Source: SHLJ01 sp041618535 (GTDB lineage: Bacteria; Bacteroidota; Bacteroidia; Flavobacteriales; Flavobacteriaceae). From it: a stretch of DNA of 13,839 bases. Shown here in pieces: positions 1-7,585 of the stretch; position 1 is the first letter of the stretch; every line of letters starts with the position of its first letter. The DNA lies in contig JBFKFP010000066.1 in assembly GCA_041618535.1 (NCBI GenBank), positions 1-13,839 of the forward strand. The letters run 5' to 3'. The notes beneath the pieces are model-generated. The model ran no database searches. It was not told the origin of the DNA and was given only the letters and a program-made list of their open reading frames with translations. A program made the translations under genes and the position numbers.

Positions 1-113
1 ATAAAACTATAAACGGATATATGAGCACTTTTAACGATAAATATTAAAGTATAAGTTGGTTTTCTTAATAAAACTCTAATTTTAACCAAACCCAAATGTT
101 TAATTACTAATTA

Positions 114-1610
114 ATGATTATGAAAAAAATTACCTCTTTTTTAGCCTTATTTTTCGCAGTCACCATGGGAATTGCCCAGGATGATTGCACAACAGCTACG
201 GCTGTTACGGAAGGCTCCTACACAAGTCAGATTAACGACGCTATTCCTGGCATCAATAACGGTGATGATATATGGTTCTCTTTTTCTCCTGCAGCTTCAG
301 GAGCTTTGACCATCTCCGTATGTGATGATCCAGACAATCCGGATACAAGAGTATTCCTTTATGATGGCAGCTGTGCCGCTTTAAACCTCCTGGCTGATGA
401 TGATGACGGATGTGTAGGGAGTTTTGAGTCTCTCTTAACCGGTGTTGTTGTTTCTTCGGGGACAACCTATTACATCCAATTCGATGACCGCTGGGATGTG
501 GCTGAATTCGACTGGGTATTAAGTGTTAACCCGCTTGAGGCAAATGATGACTTTGCCAATGCCACCCCGGTTGTTTGCAATGGAAATTATACAGGCAACA
601 CCAATAATGCCACTTTGGACCTTGATTCTTCACCAGATGGATTTGGGGCAGACATGGATGCTCCCAATGTTTGGTTTAGTTATGACAGTGCTGCCCAAGG
701 TGCTGGTGATATTACCGTGGATCTTTGCCCTTCGGCATACGATACTTCTGTTTTGGTATATACCGGATCTCCCGGTGTTGATGGTGAGACTTTTACCCTT
801 GTAGCGGGAAATGATGATAATGGCACCCAATGTGGTGGCTCAGGAGGAACTACCCGGTCTTACCTTACCTTCACTGCCAATGGTACGGATACTTATTGGA
901 TTGCTGTTGAAGGGTGGAACGCAGGCAGTACCGGTGCTTACGATATGACAATAACCTGCTCCGCTTCCTGTTCACCAGCTCAGACCAACCAGGATTGTGC
1001 CAATGCCGATAGTATAGCTGTTGATGGTAACCCAGTAGTTGTAGACAATACCTGTGCCACTGTAAACGCAACACAAGCTGATTGCGACCTCTTCAATAGC
1101 ATTGCCGATGTCTGGTATACGTTTACTGCGCCTACAAGTGGTGCAGTTGATATCCTAAGAACACTTGGAACTGCAACCGCTGCTCATGCTGCCGTTTATA
1201 GCGGATCTTGCGCTGCTCTGGTTACAGAAGGCTGTTCATCTCTCACGGATGGAACGCTGGCTGTTTCAGGTTTAACCCCTGGAAATACGTATTATCTTCA
1301 ACTTTGGAACAATGGAACGGAAGAAGGAACATTCAACGTAACCCTTACTGAAAATACGCTTTCAGCTGGCAGTTTTGACAGGAATGGATTTGAATATTAT
1401 CCGAACCCGGTTGTTGACAGGCTAAATATCAGTGCCCAAAGCAATATCAATCGCCTTGCTGTGTACAATATGCTGGGTCAGCAGGTTATGATAAGAATGC
1501 CTGAGGCTGCAAATGTTGAACTCGATATGAGCGCGCTTGCCCAGGGTTCTTACTTTGTCCAGGTAACGGTGAATAATGTAACCGAAACCATTCAGGTTAT
1601 AAAGAAATAA
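114..1610 (+). CDS. Secreted repeat protein with T9SS type A sorting domain
   Basis: The N-terminus is a signal peptide: a Lys-rich start, a hydrophobic stretch (about residues 8-20), then IAQ before DD, so cleavage is likely near residue 22. Three related all-beta repeats follow, at about residues 23-140, 143-283 and 293-414. Each has a D-x-W-[FY]-[ST]-[FY] motif (DIWFSF, NVWFSY, DVWYTF) and a closing [TY]-Y-[WY]-[IL] strand. They resemble bacterial pre-peptidase C-terminal (PPC-like) beta-sandwich modules and are rich in Asp and paired Cys. The last 70 or so residues begin with YYPNPV (428-433) and contain YNMLGQQV and GSYFVQV, the hallmarks of a T9SS type A sorting domain. The protein should therefore cross the outer membrane and be released or anchored at the surface. 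No catalytic domain is visible; binding or adhesion is inference. ATG codons lie at 114 and 120; the second (MKKITSF) gives an equally good signal peptide. I saw no convincing promoter in bases 1-113, which are AT-rich. Confidence 0.85.
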   Translation: MIMKKITSFLALFFAVTMGIAQDDCTTATAVTEGSYTSQINDAIPGINNGDDIWFSFSPAASGALTISVCDDPDNPDTRVFLYDGSCAALNLLADDDDGCVGSFESLLTGVVVSSGTTYYIQFDDRWDVAEFDWVLSVNPLEANDDFANATPVVCNGNYTGNTNNATLDLDSSPDGFGADMDAPNVWFSYDSAAQGAGDITVDLCPSAYDTSVLVYTGSPGVDGETFTLVAGNDDNGTQCGGSGGTTRSYLTFTANGTDTYWIAVEGWNAGSTGAYDMTITCSASCSPAQTNQDCANADSIAVDGNPVVVDNTCATVNATQADCDLFNSIADVWYTFTAPTSGAVDILRTLGTATAAHAAVYSGSCAALVTEGCSSLTDGTLAVSGLTPGNTYYLQLWNNGTEEGTFNVTLTENTLSAGSFDRNGFEYYPNPVVDRLNISAQSNINRLAVYNMLGQQVMIRMPEAANVELDMSALAQGSYFVQVTVNNVTETIQVIKK

Positions 1611-1633
1611 AGTGTTATTGCCAACACATTTAG

Positions 1634-1662
1634 GCCCTGTTCTTCGGAACAGGGCTTTTTTT
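1634..1662 (+). terminator. Rho-independent terminator after the secreted protein gene
   Basis: A perfect 9-bp stem (GCCCTGTTC, 1634-1642, with GAACAGGGC, 1647-1655) closes a TTCG tetraloop and runs into a seven-T tract (1656-1662). It lies 24 bases after the stop codon. It should insulate the secreted-protein transcript from the glycosyltransferase operon. Confidence 0.93.
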
Positions 1663-1704
1663 ATTCTTTGAACTAAAAGAATGATGGTCGGGTTCCCTTT
1701 TTAC

Positions 1705-1712
1705 TAACTTTG
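1705..1712 (+). promoter_or_regulatory. Bacteroidota -7 promoter element before the GT2 gene
   Basis: TAACTTTG matches the Bacteroidota primary-sigma -7 consensus TAnnTTTG exactly. Only 8 bases separate it from the ATG at 1721, so the transcript would have almost no 5' leader. No clear TTTG -33 box is visible at the usual distance. The position between a terminator and a three-gene run supports it. Confidence 0.6.
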
Positions 1713-1720
1713 TAATTCGA

Positions 1721-2728
1721 ATGAAAGCTGAAAATATCTCCTTTATAATTCCGGTCTATAATCGCCCTGACGAGATAAAGGAACTTTTATCTAGTATGAG
1801 CAGGATGGAGGGAAGCAAGTTGTTCGAAGTGGTTGTGGTAGAGGATGGCTCAGAGATAAGTTCCGAGGAAGTGGTTAATTCATTCAGGGAATTACTTAGG
1901 TTGAAGTATCACTTTAAACGGAATACGGGCCCTGGAGATTCTAGAAACTACGGCATGCAGCAAGCCTCGGGTGATTATTTTATTATCCTGGATAGTGACT
2001 GCCTTTTGCCTCCAAAATATTTAAACGCGGTTTTAACTGAGCTGAGGCAGGAATTTGTTCACTGTTTTGGCGGACCAGATTCGGCCCATACCAGTTTTAC
2101 CGATCTGCAGAAAGCCATAGACTTCAGCATGACCTCATTTATTACCACGGGAGGTATAAGGGGCTCCAAGTCGGCCAAGAAGGGTTTTCAACCCCGAAGT
2201 TTCAATATGGGGCTTTCACGCGAGGCGTTTGAATCCAGCGGTGGTTTCGGTAGAATCCATCCGGGTGAGGACCCCGACCTGGTGCTGCGTCTCAGGAATA
2301 AAGGCTTTGAAACACGACTTTTTCCCGACGCATTTGTTTTTCACAAACGACGGATAAGTTGGTCAAAATTTTACAGACAGGTGTTTAAGTTTGGGATGGT
2401 CAGAGCTATTTTGAACCGGTGGCATCCGTATAGCAGACGATTAACCTATTGGTTTCCTACTGTTTTTATCTCAGGACTGATATTGGCAATTGCCGGGCTT
2501 CTAGCCGGATACCCATTACTGTTATCACTATATGGTATTTATTTTATATTGGTTTTGGTATTAAGCTGGATGCGATCGGGAAGCCTTAAAGTTGGAATAT
2601 TGACTGTTTGGGCGGTTTTGGTTCAGTTTGGGGGTTACGGCTGGGGATTCCTTAAATCGAATTTAAGATTGCTTCAATCGGACAAAAAAGAAGAGGAGTT
2701 GTTTCCGGAATTGTTTTTTAAATTATAA
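1721..2728 (+). CDS. Family 2 glycosyltransferase, membrane-associated
   Basis: The N-terminal half is a GT-A domain. The nucleotide-binding strand IIPVYNRPDEI (residues 9-19) opens it, and VVVEDGS (38-44), GPGDSRNYG (70-78) and the metal-binding DSD (91-93) follow. An acceptor-side acidic motif, GEDPD, sits at 182-186. The protein transfers a sugar from a nucleotide-sugar donor to an unknown acceptor, probably a lipid-linked or cell-surface glycan. The C-terminus (about 243-312) holds two or three hydrophobic segments that should hold it at the inner membrane with the catalytic domain in the cytoplasm. At 335 residues it is normal for membrane-tailed GT2 enzymes. It starts 8 bases after a -7 element and ends 3 bases before the YbbR-like gene, so the two are probably co-transcribed. 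The donor and acceptor cannot be told from sequence. Confidence 0.85.
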   Translation: MKAENISFIIPVYNRPDEIKELLSSMSRMEGSKLFEVVVVEDGSEISSEEVVNSFRELLRLKYHFKRNTGPGDSRNYGMQQASGDYFIILDSDCLLPPKYLNAVLTELRQEFVHCFGGPDSAHTSFTDLQKAIDFSMTSFITTGGIRGSKSAKKGFQPRSFNMGLSREAFESSGGFGRIHPGEDPDLVLRLRNKGFETRLFPDAFVFHKRRISWSKFYRQVFKFGMVRAILNRWHPYSRRLTYWFPTVFISGLILAIAGLLAGYPLLLSLYGIYFILVLVLSWMRSGSLKVGILTVWAVLVQFGGYGWGFLKSNLRLLQSDKKEEELFPELFFKL

Positions 2729-2731
2729 TCA

Positions 2732-3685
2732 ATGGGTCTTCGATCACGGTTACGAAATAACATCAAAAGCAGGCGCATCAATATTTTCATTGTGTTCCTT
2801 TTCCTTGCCGTGCTATTCTCCTTGCTCACCAAACTATCCATGGATTACACTCACACCTTTAAACTGGAATTACAGGCAGTTAATGTCCCGGAGGATAAGA
2901 TCATTATAACCGATACACTGCAGAGCCTGGATGTTACCCTGACAACCTATGGTTTTAAACTGATTCGTTATGGCTTTAAAAAACCGGTAATCAAGGTAGA
3001 TTTTGGCGGTCTCGACAGGACAGGGAACATGTTTATCTGGACCAAGGCACGGGAGTTTTCAAATGTTGTGGATCAATTCGATCCGAATGTGAGGATTGAG
3101 GCCATCAATCCGGATACCCTTTTGTTTAAATTCGATAAGAATTCAGTGAAGTCTGTTCCCGTGATTTTGGACAAGACCGTTGATTTTATCCCTGGTTTCG
3201 ACCTTACCGGTAATTTTCAAATCGAGCCGGATTCGGTTAGGGTAATCGGGCCGAAAATACTGGTGGATACGGTGAAGATGGTAAAAACAAAACCCTTAGC
3301 ACTTAAGGGAGTGAACAGTGATATTGATGTAATATTAGGACTTGAACCACTGAATAACAATCAATTAAGCCTGTCGGGCGACACCGTAAGAATCACAGCT
3401 TCGGTTGAGAAATTTACCGAAGGATCTGTTTTGGTTCCGGTTATAGTAAAAAACCTCCCACAAAATAGAAGGTTGAGTATATATCCTAAAAAAGTTGAAG
3501 TTATTTACTATGCGTCACTTGATGCGTTCAAAACCATAGTGCCCAATAGTTTTATTGTGGAGTGTGATTTCTCTGATCTTCAAACCTCCGGCCTTGATTT
3601 TATGATCCCGAAAATAGTTACCAAACCGGGTAACGTTAAAGAGGCAAGACTAAGTACCAAAAGAATCGAATTTATTTTACAATGA
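2732..3685 (+). CDS. YbbR-like (CdaR-related) membrane-anchored protein
   Basis: A short basic N-terminus (RSRLRNNIKSRR) precedes one membrane segment (about residues 16-36). The rest is an extracytoplasmic beta-rich region with the repeat pattern of YbbR domains, for example VPVILDKTVDF and the DSVRVIGP turn (about 226-233). In Firmicutes YbbR/CdaR proteins modulate the diadenylate cyclase CdaA. No cyclase gene is present here, so that role is not shown for this copy. The gene is immediately upstream of coaE and overlaps it by 4 bases (ATGA), an arrangement familiar from other Bacteroidota. This indicates co-transcription and probable translational coupling. The family call is good; the function is not established by the sequence. 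Confidence 0.75.
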   Translation: MGLRSRLRNNIKSRRINIFIVFLFLAVLFSLLTKLSMDYTHTFKLELQAVNVPEDKIIITDTLQSLDVTLTTYGFKLIRYGFKKPVIKVDFGGLDRTGNMFIWTKAREFSNVVDQFDPNVRIEAINPDTLLFKFDKNSVKSVPVILDKTVDFIPGFDLTGNFQIEPDSVRVIGPKILVDTVKMVKTKPLALKGVNSDIDVILGLEPLNNNQLSLSGDTVRITASVEKFTEGSVLVPVIVKNLPQNRRLSIYPKKVEVIYYASLDAFKTIVPNSFIVECDFSDLQTSGLDFMIPKIVTKPGNVKEARLSTKRIEFILQ

Positions 3686-4269
3686 AAATAGTCGGACTTA
3701 CAGGCGGAATAGGCAGCGGAAAAACCACTGTAGCCCAAATGTTTGGCCAATTGGGGATTCCTGTTTATAATGCTGATGATGAAGCCAAGGGCTTGATGAA
3801 ACGATCGAAGGTGATCAGGCGGAAGCTCATCGATCTTTTCGGAGAAAAGGCTTACCTTGATAATGATCTTAACAGACCGTATCTCGCTGAGAGAATCTTT
3901 AATGATAAGTCATTGCTGGAGCAGATGAACGCCATCGTGCATCCTAAGGTTGGAACGCATTTCAGGAGATGGGCGAATAGGCAGATCTCACCTTACGTCA
4001 TCAAGGAAGCAGCAATTTTATTCGAATCTGGAAGTTATAAGGATTGTGATCTGATCATAACGGTAAGGGCTCCCATTGAACTGCGTATAAACAGGGTAAT
4101 CTCAAGGGATAATACAAGCAGGGCACGTGTGAATTCAATCCTGAAAAACCAGTGGGATGATAATAGAAGAGAAGCTTTGTCCCATTTTGTGATCAACAAT
4201 GAAAAACTTGAAAACACCCGTGAACAGGTGGAGAGAATTCACAGGAAAATACTGGAAAAAATTAGCTGA
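3682..4269 (+). CDS. coaE: Dephospho-CoA kinase
   Basis: This enzyme performs the last step of coenzyme A synthesis, the ATP-dependent phosphorylation of dephospho-CoA at the ribose 3'-hydroxyl, in the cytoplasm. The Walker A loop GGIGSGKT is at residues 8-15, the NADDEAK substrate-site motif at 30-36, the conserved HP pair at 87-88, and the EAAILFESG core strand at 109-117. The R-rich segment around 133-148 fits the lid. The length of 195 residues is typical. The start overlaps the stop of the YbbR-like gene by 4 bases. A gap of 77 bases with a candidate promoter separates it from the sensor kinase downstream, and no terminator stem is visible there, so some read-through into the two-component genes is possible. 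Confidence 0.95.
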   Translation: MKIVGLTGGIGSGKTTVAQMFGQLGIPVYNADDEAKGLMKRSKVIRRKLIDLFGEKAYLDNDLNRPYLAERIFNDKSLLEQMNAIVHPKVGTHFRRWANRQISPYVIKEAAILFESGSYKDCDLIITVRAPIELRINRVISRDNTSRARVNSILKNQWDDNRREALSHFVINNEKLENTREQVERIHRKILEKIS

Positions 4270-4279
4270 AATCGAAATT

Positions 4280-4337
4280 TTAACATTTATGTTAATGTAA
4301 GGTTAAAGGGTGTTTCGGCTAAATGTTAAAATGTTAA
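4280..4337 (+). repeat. Repeated ATGTTAA motifs, candidate regulator-binding sites
   Basis: Four exact copies of one heptamer lie in 58 bases: TTAACAT (inverted) at 4280-4286 and ATGTTAA at 4289-4295, 4323-4329 and 4331-4337. The first two form a palindrome with a 2-base spacer. A near copy, AGGTTAA, starts at 4300, exactly 11 bases after the copy at 4289; 7-bp half-sites with 4-bp spacers are typical of PhoB/OmpR-type regulators. The last copy overlaps the -7 element. The gene that follows is a sensor kinase paired with an OmpR-type regulator, so autoregulation is a reasonable inference. The region is AT-rich, which weakens the statistical case. Confidence 0.5.
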
Positions 4338-4342
4338 ATTTG
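4335..4342 (+). promoter_or_regulatory. Bacteroidota -7 promoter element before the sensor kinase
   Basis: TAAATTTG is an exact TAnnTTTG match, only 4 bases before the ATG at 4347. A loose -33 candidate, TTTC, lies 18 bases upstream (4313-4316). Transcription would start at or very near the start codon, giving a leaderless mRNA. Confidence 0.6.
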
Positions 4343-4346
4343 AGCG

Positions 4347-5915
4347 ATGAGCAAGAAGTTATTCGTTTTGTTGGTGGTGCTTATGAGCTTATCGCTTATC
4401 GGAATTATTTTCGTACAGGCATACTACATCAACAATACTGTTAATAACGAAAAGGAGCAGTTTATTTTTAAGGTCAAACGTGCTCTTTCTTATACCTCAA
4501 AGGAGATTGGCGATTACGAATTCGGAAGGTATGTAGAGAATCTTCAGAAGTTTATCGCGGAAGGTGGAGAACCCGATTCCACAAATCTCAGGCAGTTGAC
4601 CTTCCTGAGGCAAAATGACGAAACCAATGAACTCGTCGTTTACAGTAACGGAATTTTTGAAGAGAATTACAGATTACCATCGTTCATTGACATAGGATTA
4701 GACAGTGTTAGCATAAGCAGAATATTGAATGAAAGGCAAACCAAGGTTTACAAAACCAATGCTCTCGACGGGAGCTTGCAGCTGAGCCCGGAGAAGTCCA
4801 TTCAGTTTATCACGGAATTGTCCAGGCTGGAGCAGGAGACCTTTGAATCGGCCTACAGGGATCAGGCCAAGCGAATTCCGATCCACAGGAGAGTCTCAAA
4901 AGAACAGATCGAATATCTGTTGAGCAAGAAACTTCTGGAAGATGATATCGATATAGATTTTGAATACGCGATCTACGACAAGGAGCTCGCAACTAAAATT
5001 CAGTCCGATAATTTCGAGCTTGCTAAAAATTCAACGATCGGGGTGCCCATTTTTTTGGATAACAATAACGAGAGTGAATTTACCCTGTATGTGAACTTTC
5101 CCGAGCGGAAAAAGTTTATCCTTTCATCGATTATAGGGATGACTTTACTTTCAATCATCTTCACAACTATTATCATAATTGCTTACACAAGCGCGATTTA
5201 CCAACTCATAAGACAGCGGCAGATCTCACAGATCAAGACAGATTTCATCAACAATATGACTCATGAGTTCAAAACACCTATTGCGACCATCAATCTTGCA
5301 TTAGATGCGATCAGGAATCCGGTGATCATAAAAGATGAGGAAAAAGTTAAACGCTACCTGAAAATGATCAAGGATGAGAACAAAAGGATGCATGCCCAGG
5401 TTGAGAATGTGCTGAGGATCTCCAAGCTTGAGAAAAATGAGCTTAACATAAGTAAGGATCGTGTTAAATTGCACGACTTAATTATAGATGCAGTTGCGCA
5501 TATAGAATTGATCGTTGAAGACAGAAGAGGTTATGTGAAGACCCATCTCGATGCGGCTAAATCATCCGTTCTGGCTAATCCGTCACATTTTACCAATGTG
5601 ATCGTCAATATATTGGATAATGCGGTGAAGTATTCACCAGACGAACCTAAGATCGATATTTATACCGAGAATGTCGGGAATAATATCATCTTGAAAATAC
5701 AAGACCAGGGGAGCGGAATGACCAAATCTGTTCAGAAAAAAGTGTTCGAGAAATTTTATCGAGAACACACTGGTGATGTGCACAATGTGAAAGGGCACGG
5801 TTTAGGCCTGGCCTATGTTAAACGAATAGTAAATGACCATCAGGGTCATGTTTCGGTTGAAAGTGAAAAAGGTAAAGGTAGTACCTTCAACATTAAACTA
5901 CCATTAATATCTTAA
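4347..5915 (+). CDS. Membrane sensor histidine kinase
   Basis: This is a bitopic sensor kinase with membrane segments at about residues 5-27 and 257-285. About 230 periplasmic residues between them match no sensor domain I can name. TM2 runs almost directly into the dimerisation domain, with no HAMP-sized linker. The H-box NMTHEFKTP has its phospho-accepting histidine at 306. The ATPase domain shows the N-box (NILDNAVKYSP, from 421), the G1 box DQGSGM (453-458), the F-box FEKFYR (467-472) and the G2 box GHGLGL (483-488). All catalytic motifs are intact. It should autophosphorylate and pass phosphate to the regulator encoded 7 bases downstream. Size and architecture resemble Bacteroides RprX, but I name that only as a likeness. 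The stimulus is unknown. Confidence 0.92.
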   Translation: MSKKLFVLLVVLMSLSLIGIIFVQAYYINNTVNNEKEQFIFKVKRALSYTSKEIGDYEFGRYVENLQKFIAEGGEPDSTNLRQLTFLRQNDETNELVVYSNGIFEENYRLPSFIDIGLDSVSISRILNERQTKVYKTNALDGSLQLSPEKSIQFITELSRLEQETFESAYRDQAKRIPIHRRVSKEQIEYLLSKKLLEDDIDIDFEYAIYDKELATKIQSDNFELAKNSTIGVPIFLDNNNESEFTLYVNFPERKKFILSSIIGMTLLSIIFTTIIIIAYTSAIYQLIRQRQISQIKTDFINNMTHEFKTPIATINLALDAIRNPVIIKDEEKVKRYLKMIKDENKRMHAQVENVLRISKLEKNELNISKDRVKLHDLIIDAVAHIELIVEDRRGYVKTHLDAAKSSVLANPSHFTNVIVNILDNAVKYSPDEPKIDIYTENVGNNIILKIQDQGSGMTKSVQKKVFEKFYREHTGDVHNVKGHGLGLAYVKRIVNDHQGHVSVESEKGKGSTFNIKLPLIS

Positions 5916-5922
5916 CTCGATT

Positions 5923-6633
5923 ATGGAAGAACAAAAAAAACGAATATTGCTGGTTGAAGATGATCCGAATTTCGGAACGGTCCTCAGGGATTATCTCACA
6001 ATGAATGATTATGAGGTGGTACATGCCAAGAATGGAATGGAAGGTTTTGAAAAATTCAAGAAGGACGACTTCGATCTGTGTATCCTTGATGTGATGATGC
6101 CTTATAAAGATGGTTTTACCCTTGCAAAGGAGATACGGGAGAAGAATACCGATATCCCGATCGTCTTCCTAACGGCTAAAGCGATGAAAGAAGATGTATT
6201 GAAAGGTTATAAAGTTGGGGCAGATGATTACCTGAACAAGCCATTTGACAGCGAGGTTTTATTGATGAAGATAAAAGCGATTTTGCAGAGAAAAGCCACA
6301 GATAGTGTGGCAGACAGCAAACAGTTTGAATTCCAGATCGGGAACTTTCATCTGAATTCAAAACTCCGGTTTTTAAAATATAAAGGAGGGGACCCCATCA
6401 AACTCTCTCCAAAGGAGAACGACCTTCTCCGATTGCTCGCATTACATGAAAACGATCTTATGCCGAGAGAGCTGGCGCTAACCAAGATTTGGCGCGATGA
6501 TAATTATTTTACCTCCAGAAGTATGGATGTATATATAGCCAAGTTGCGAAAATACCTCAAGGTTGACGAAAATGTTGAGATCCTCAACATCCATGGTGAG
6601 GGCTTTAGATTAGTTGTTAATCAGAAAGCTTAA
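5923..6633 (+). CDS. OmpR-type response regulator
   Basis: The receiver domain (about residues 6-122) has the acidic pair D13/D14, the phospho-acceptor D56 in ILDVMMP, the switch threonine T84 in FLTAK and the invariant lysine K106 in NKPF. A winged-helix DNA-binding domain follows (about 135-232), with the LSPKENDLLRLL helix, a SRSMDVYIAKLRKYL recognition helix and the terminal GEGFRL wing. It is a cytoplasmic transcription factor, the evident partner of the kinase 7 bases upstream. A plausible target is the repeated heptamer at its own operon promoter (4280-4337). It resembles RprY of Bacteroides in size and setting. A strong terminator lies 27 bases after its stop. Confidence 0.93.
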   Translation: MEEQKKRILLVEDDPNFGTVLRDYLTMNDYEVVHAKNGMEGFEKFKKDDFDLCILDVMMPYKDGFTLAKEIREKNTDIPIVFLTAKAMKEDVLKGYKVGADDYLNKPFDSEVLLMKIKAILQRKATDSVADSKQFEFQIGNFHLNSKLRFLKYKGGDPIKLSPKENDLLRLLALHENDLMPRELALTKIWRDDNYFTSRSMDVYIAKLRKYLKVDENVEILNIHGEGFRLVVNQKA

Positions 6634-6660
6634 TTCGTGTTAAGTGTTAATTATAAGGAG

Positions 6661-6686
6661 GCCGGCTTGATCAAGCCGGCTTTTTT
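6661..6686 (+). terminator. Terminator of the two-component operon, overlapping the miaA 3' end
   Basis: A perfect 20-base palindrome (6661-6680: GCCGGCTTGA then TCAAGCCGGC) is followed by six T (6681-6686). It can fold as an 8-bp stem with a GATC loop. The T tract is on the plus-strand side only, so it terminates the regulator transcript. Its downstream half is also coding: read on the minus strand it supplies the last codons and the TGA stop of miaA. Confidence 0.9.
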
Positions 6687-7585
6687 ATTTCCCCTGAAAT
6701 ATAAGCAGTAATGGAGTCATATGGGGCATTATAATTAAACCATTTGATGTCATCCTCCTTTCTGTTCCAGGTAAGCTGTCTCTTGGCGAAGCGCCTTGTA
6801 TTCTTTTTGATTTCATCTACGGCTTGCTCAATGCTTAATCTGCCATCCATGACATCAAACAACTCCTTATAGCCAACGGTATTCAATGCATTCAGCTTTT
6901 TAGACCCATACAGCTTCTTCGCTTCCTCATAAAGACCTGCATGCATCATCATGTCTACCCGTTGATTGATCCGTTCATAAATGATATTACGCTCTGCCGT
7001 CAGCCCGATCTTAATGCTTTTAAATGAGCGATGAGCTTTTGAAGACGTCAGAAAAGAGGAATACGGCCTTCCGCTGCCCAGGAAGACCTCAAGAGCCCTG
7101 ATAATGCGGTGAGGGTTATCAATCTCGATCTGATCATAAGCAAGCGCATCCAACTGCTTCAACTGCCGTTGTAATGATGCAATTCCTTTTTCCTTGAATT
7201 GCCGATTTAATTTTTCCCTGATCACCGGATCGATATCAGGAAAATCATCCAGTCCGTCCAGCAAGGCTTTGAGGTACAGGCCAGATCCGCCAACTACCAC
7301 CAATACATCATAGATGCGGAACAATTCATCGATCAATAAAAGGGCATCCCGCTCATATTCACCCACGCTATAATTGTCATGGATTGAAAGATGCTGTATA
7401 AAATGGTGTTTGACCTCCTGAATTTCTTCCTCGGATGGCACAGCTGTTCCAATTCGCATCTCCTTATAAAACTGGCGGGAATCGCAGGAGATTATTTCCG
7501 TGTTGAAATGTTTGGCCACAGCAATGCTCAAAGCGGTTTTGCCTATTCCGGTAGGGCCCATTATGCATACGAGGTGCTTATGCAT
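6671..7585 (-). CDS. miaA: tRNA dimethylallyltransferase
   Basis: MiaA transfers a dimethylallyl group from DMAPP to N6 of adenosine-37 in tRNAs that read codons beginning with U, supporting decoding accuracy. From the start I favour (MHKHLV), the P-loop GPTGIGKT begins at residue 10. The substrate motif SCDSRQFYKEM, the GGSGLY loop and the NPHRIIRALEV segment follow. A C-terminal KNTRRFAKRQLTWNR stretch is typical of the tRNA-contacting region. An in-frame ATG at 7624 would add 13 residues and overlap the channel gene by 47 bases; the start at 7585 fits the usual short MiaA N-terminus and leaves an 8-base overlap. This gives 304 residues, normal for the family. It is the last gene of the minus-strand run, and its final codons form part of the opposing terminator. 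Confidence 0.95.
   Translation of the reverse strand: MHKHLVCIMGPTGIGKTALSIAVAKHFNTEIISCDSRQFYKEMRIGTAVPSEEEIQEVKHHFIQHLSIHDNYSVGEYERDALLLIDELFRIYDVLVVVGGSGLYLKALLDGLDDFPDIDPVIREKLNRQFKEKGIASLQRQLKQLDALAYDQIEIDNPHRIIRALEVFLGSGRPYSSFLTSSKAHRSFKSIKIGLTAERNIIYERINQRVDMMMHAGLYEEAKKLYGSKKLNALNTVGYKELFDVMDGRLSIEQAVDEIKKNTRRFAKRQLTWNRKEDDIKWFNYNAPYDSITAYISGEIKKPA

Noticed and set aside
523..804. A 93-codon open frame inside the secreted-protein gene
   Set aside because: It is a frame-shifted copy of the second repeat, with Met- and Leu-rich low-complexity translation and no own signals.
1612..1627. A short GTGTT/AACAC hairpin before the terminator
   Set aside because: Only five base pairs, and the adjacent 9-bp TTCG hairpin with a T tract already explains termination.
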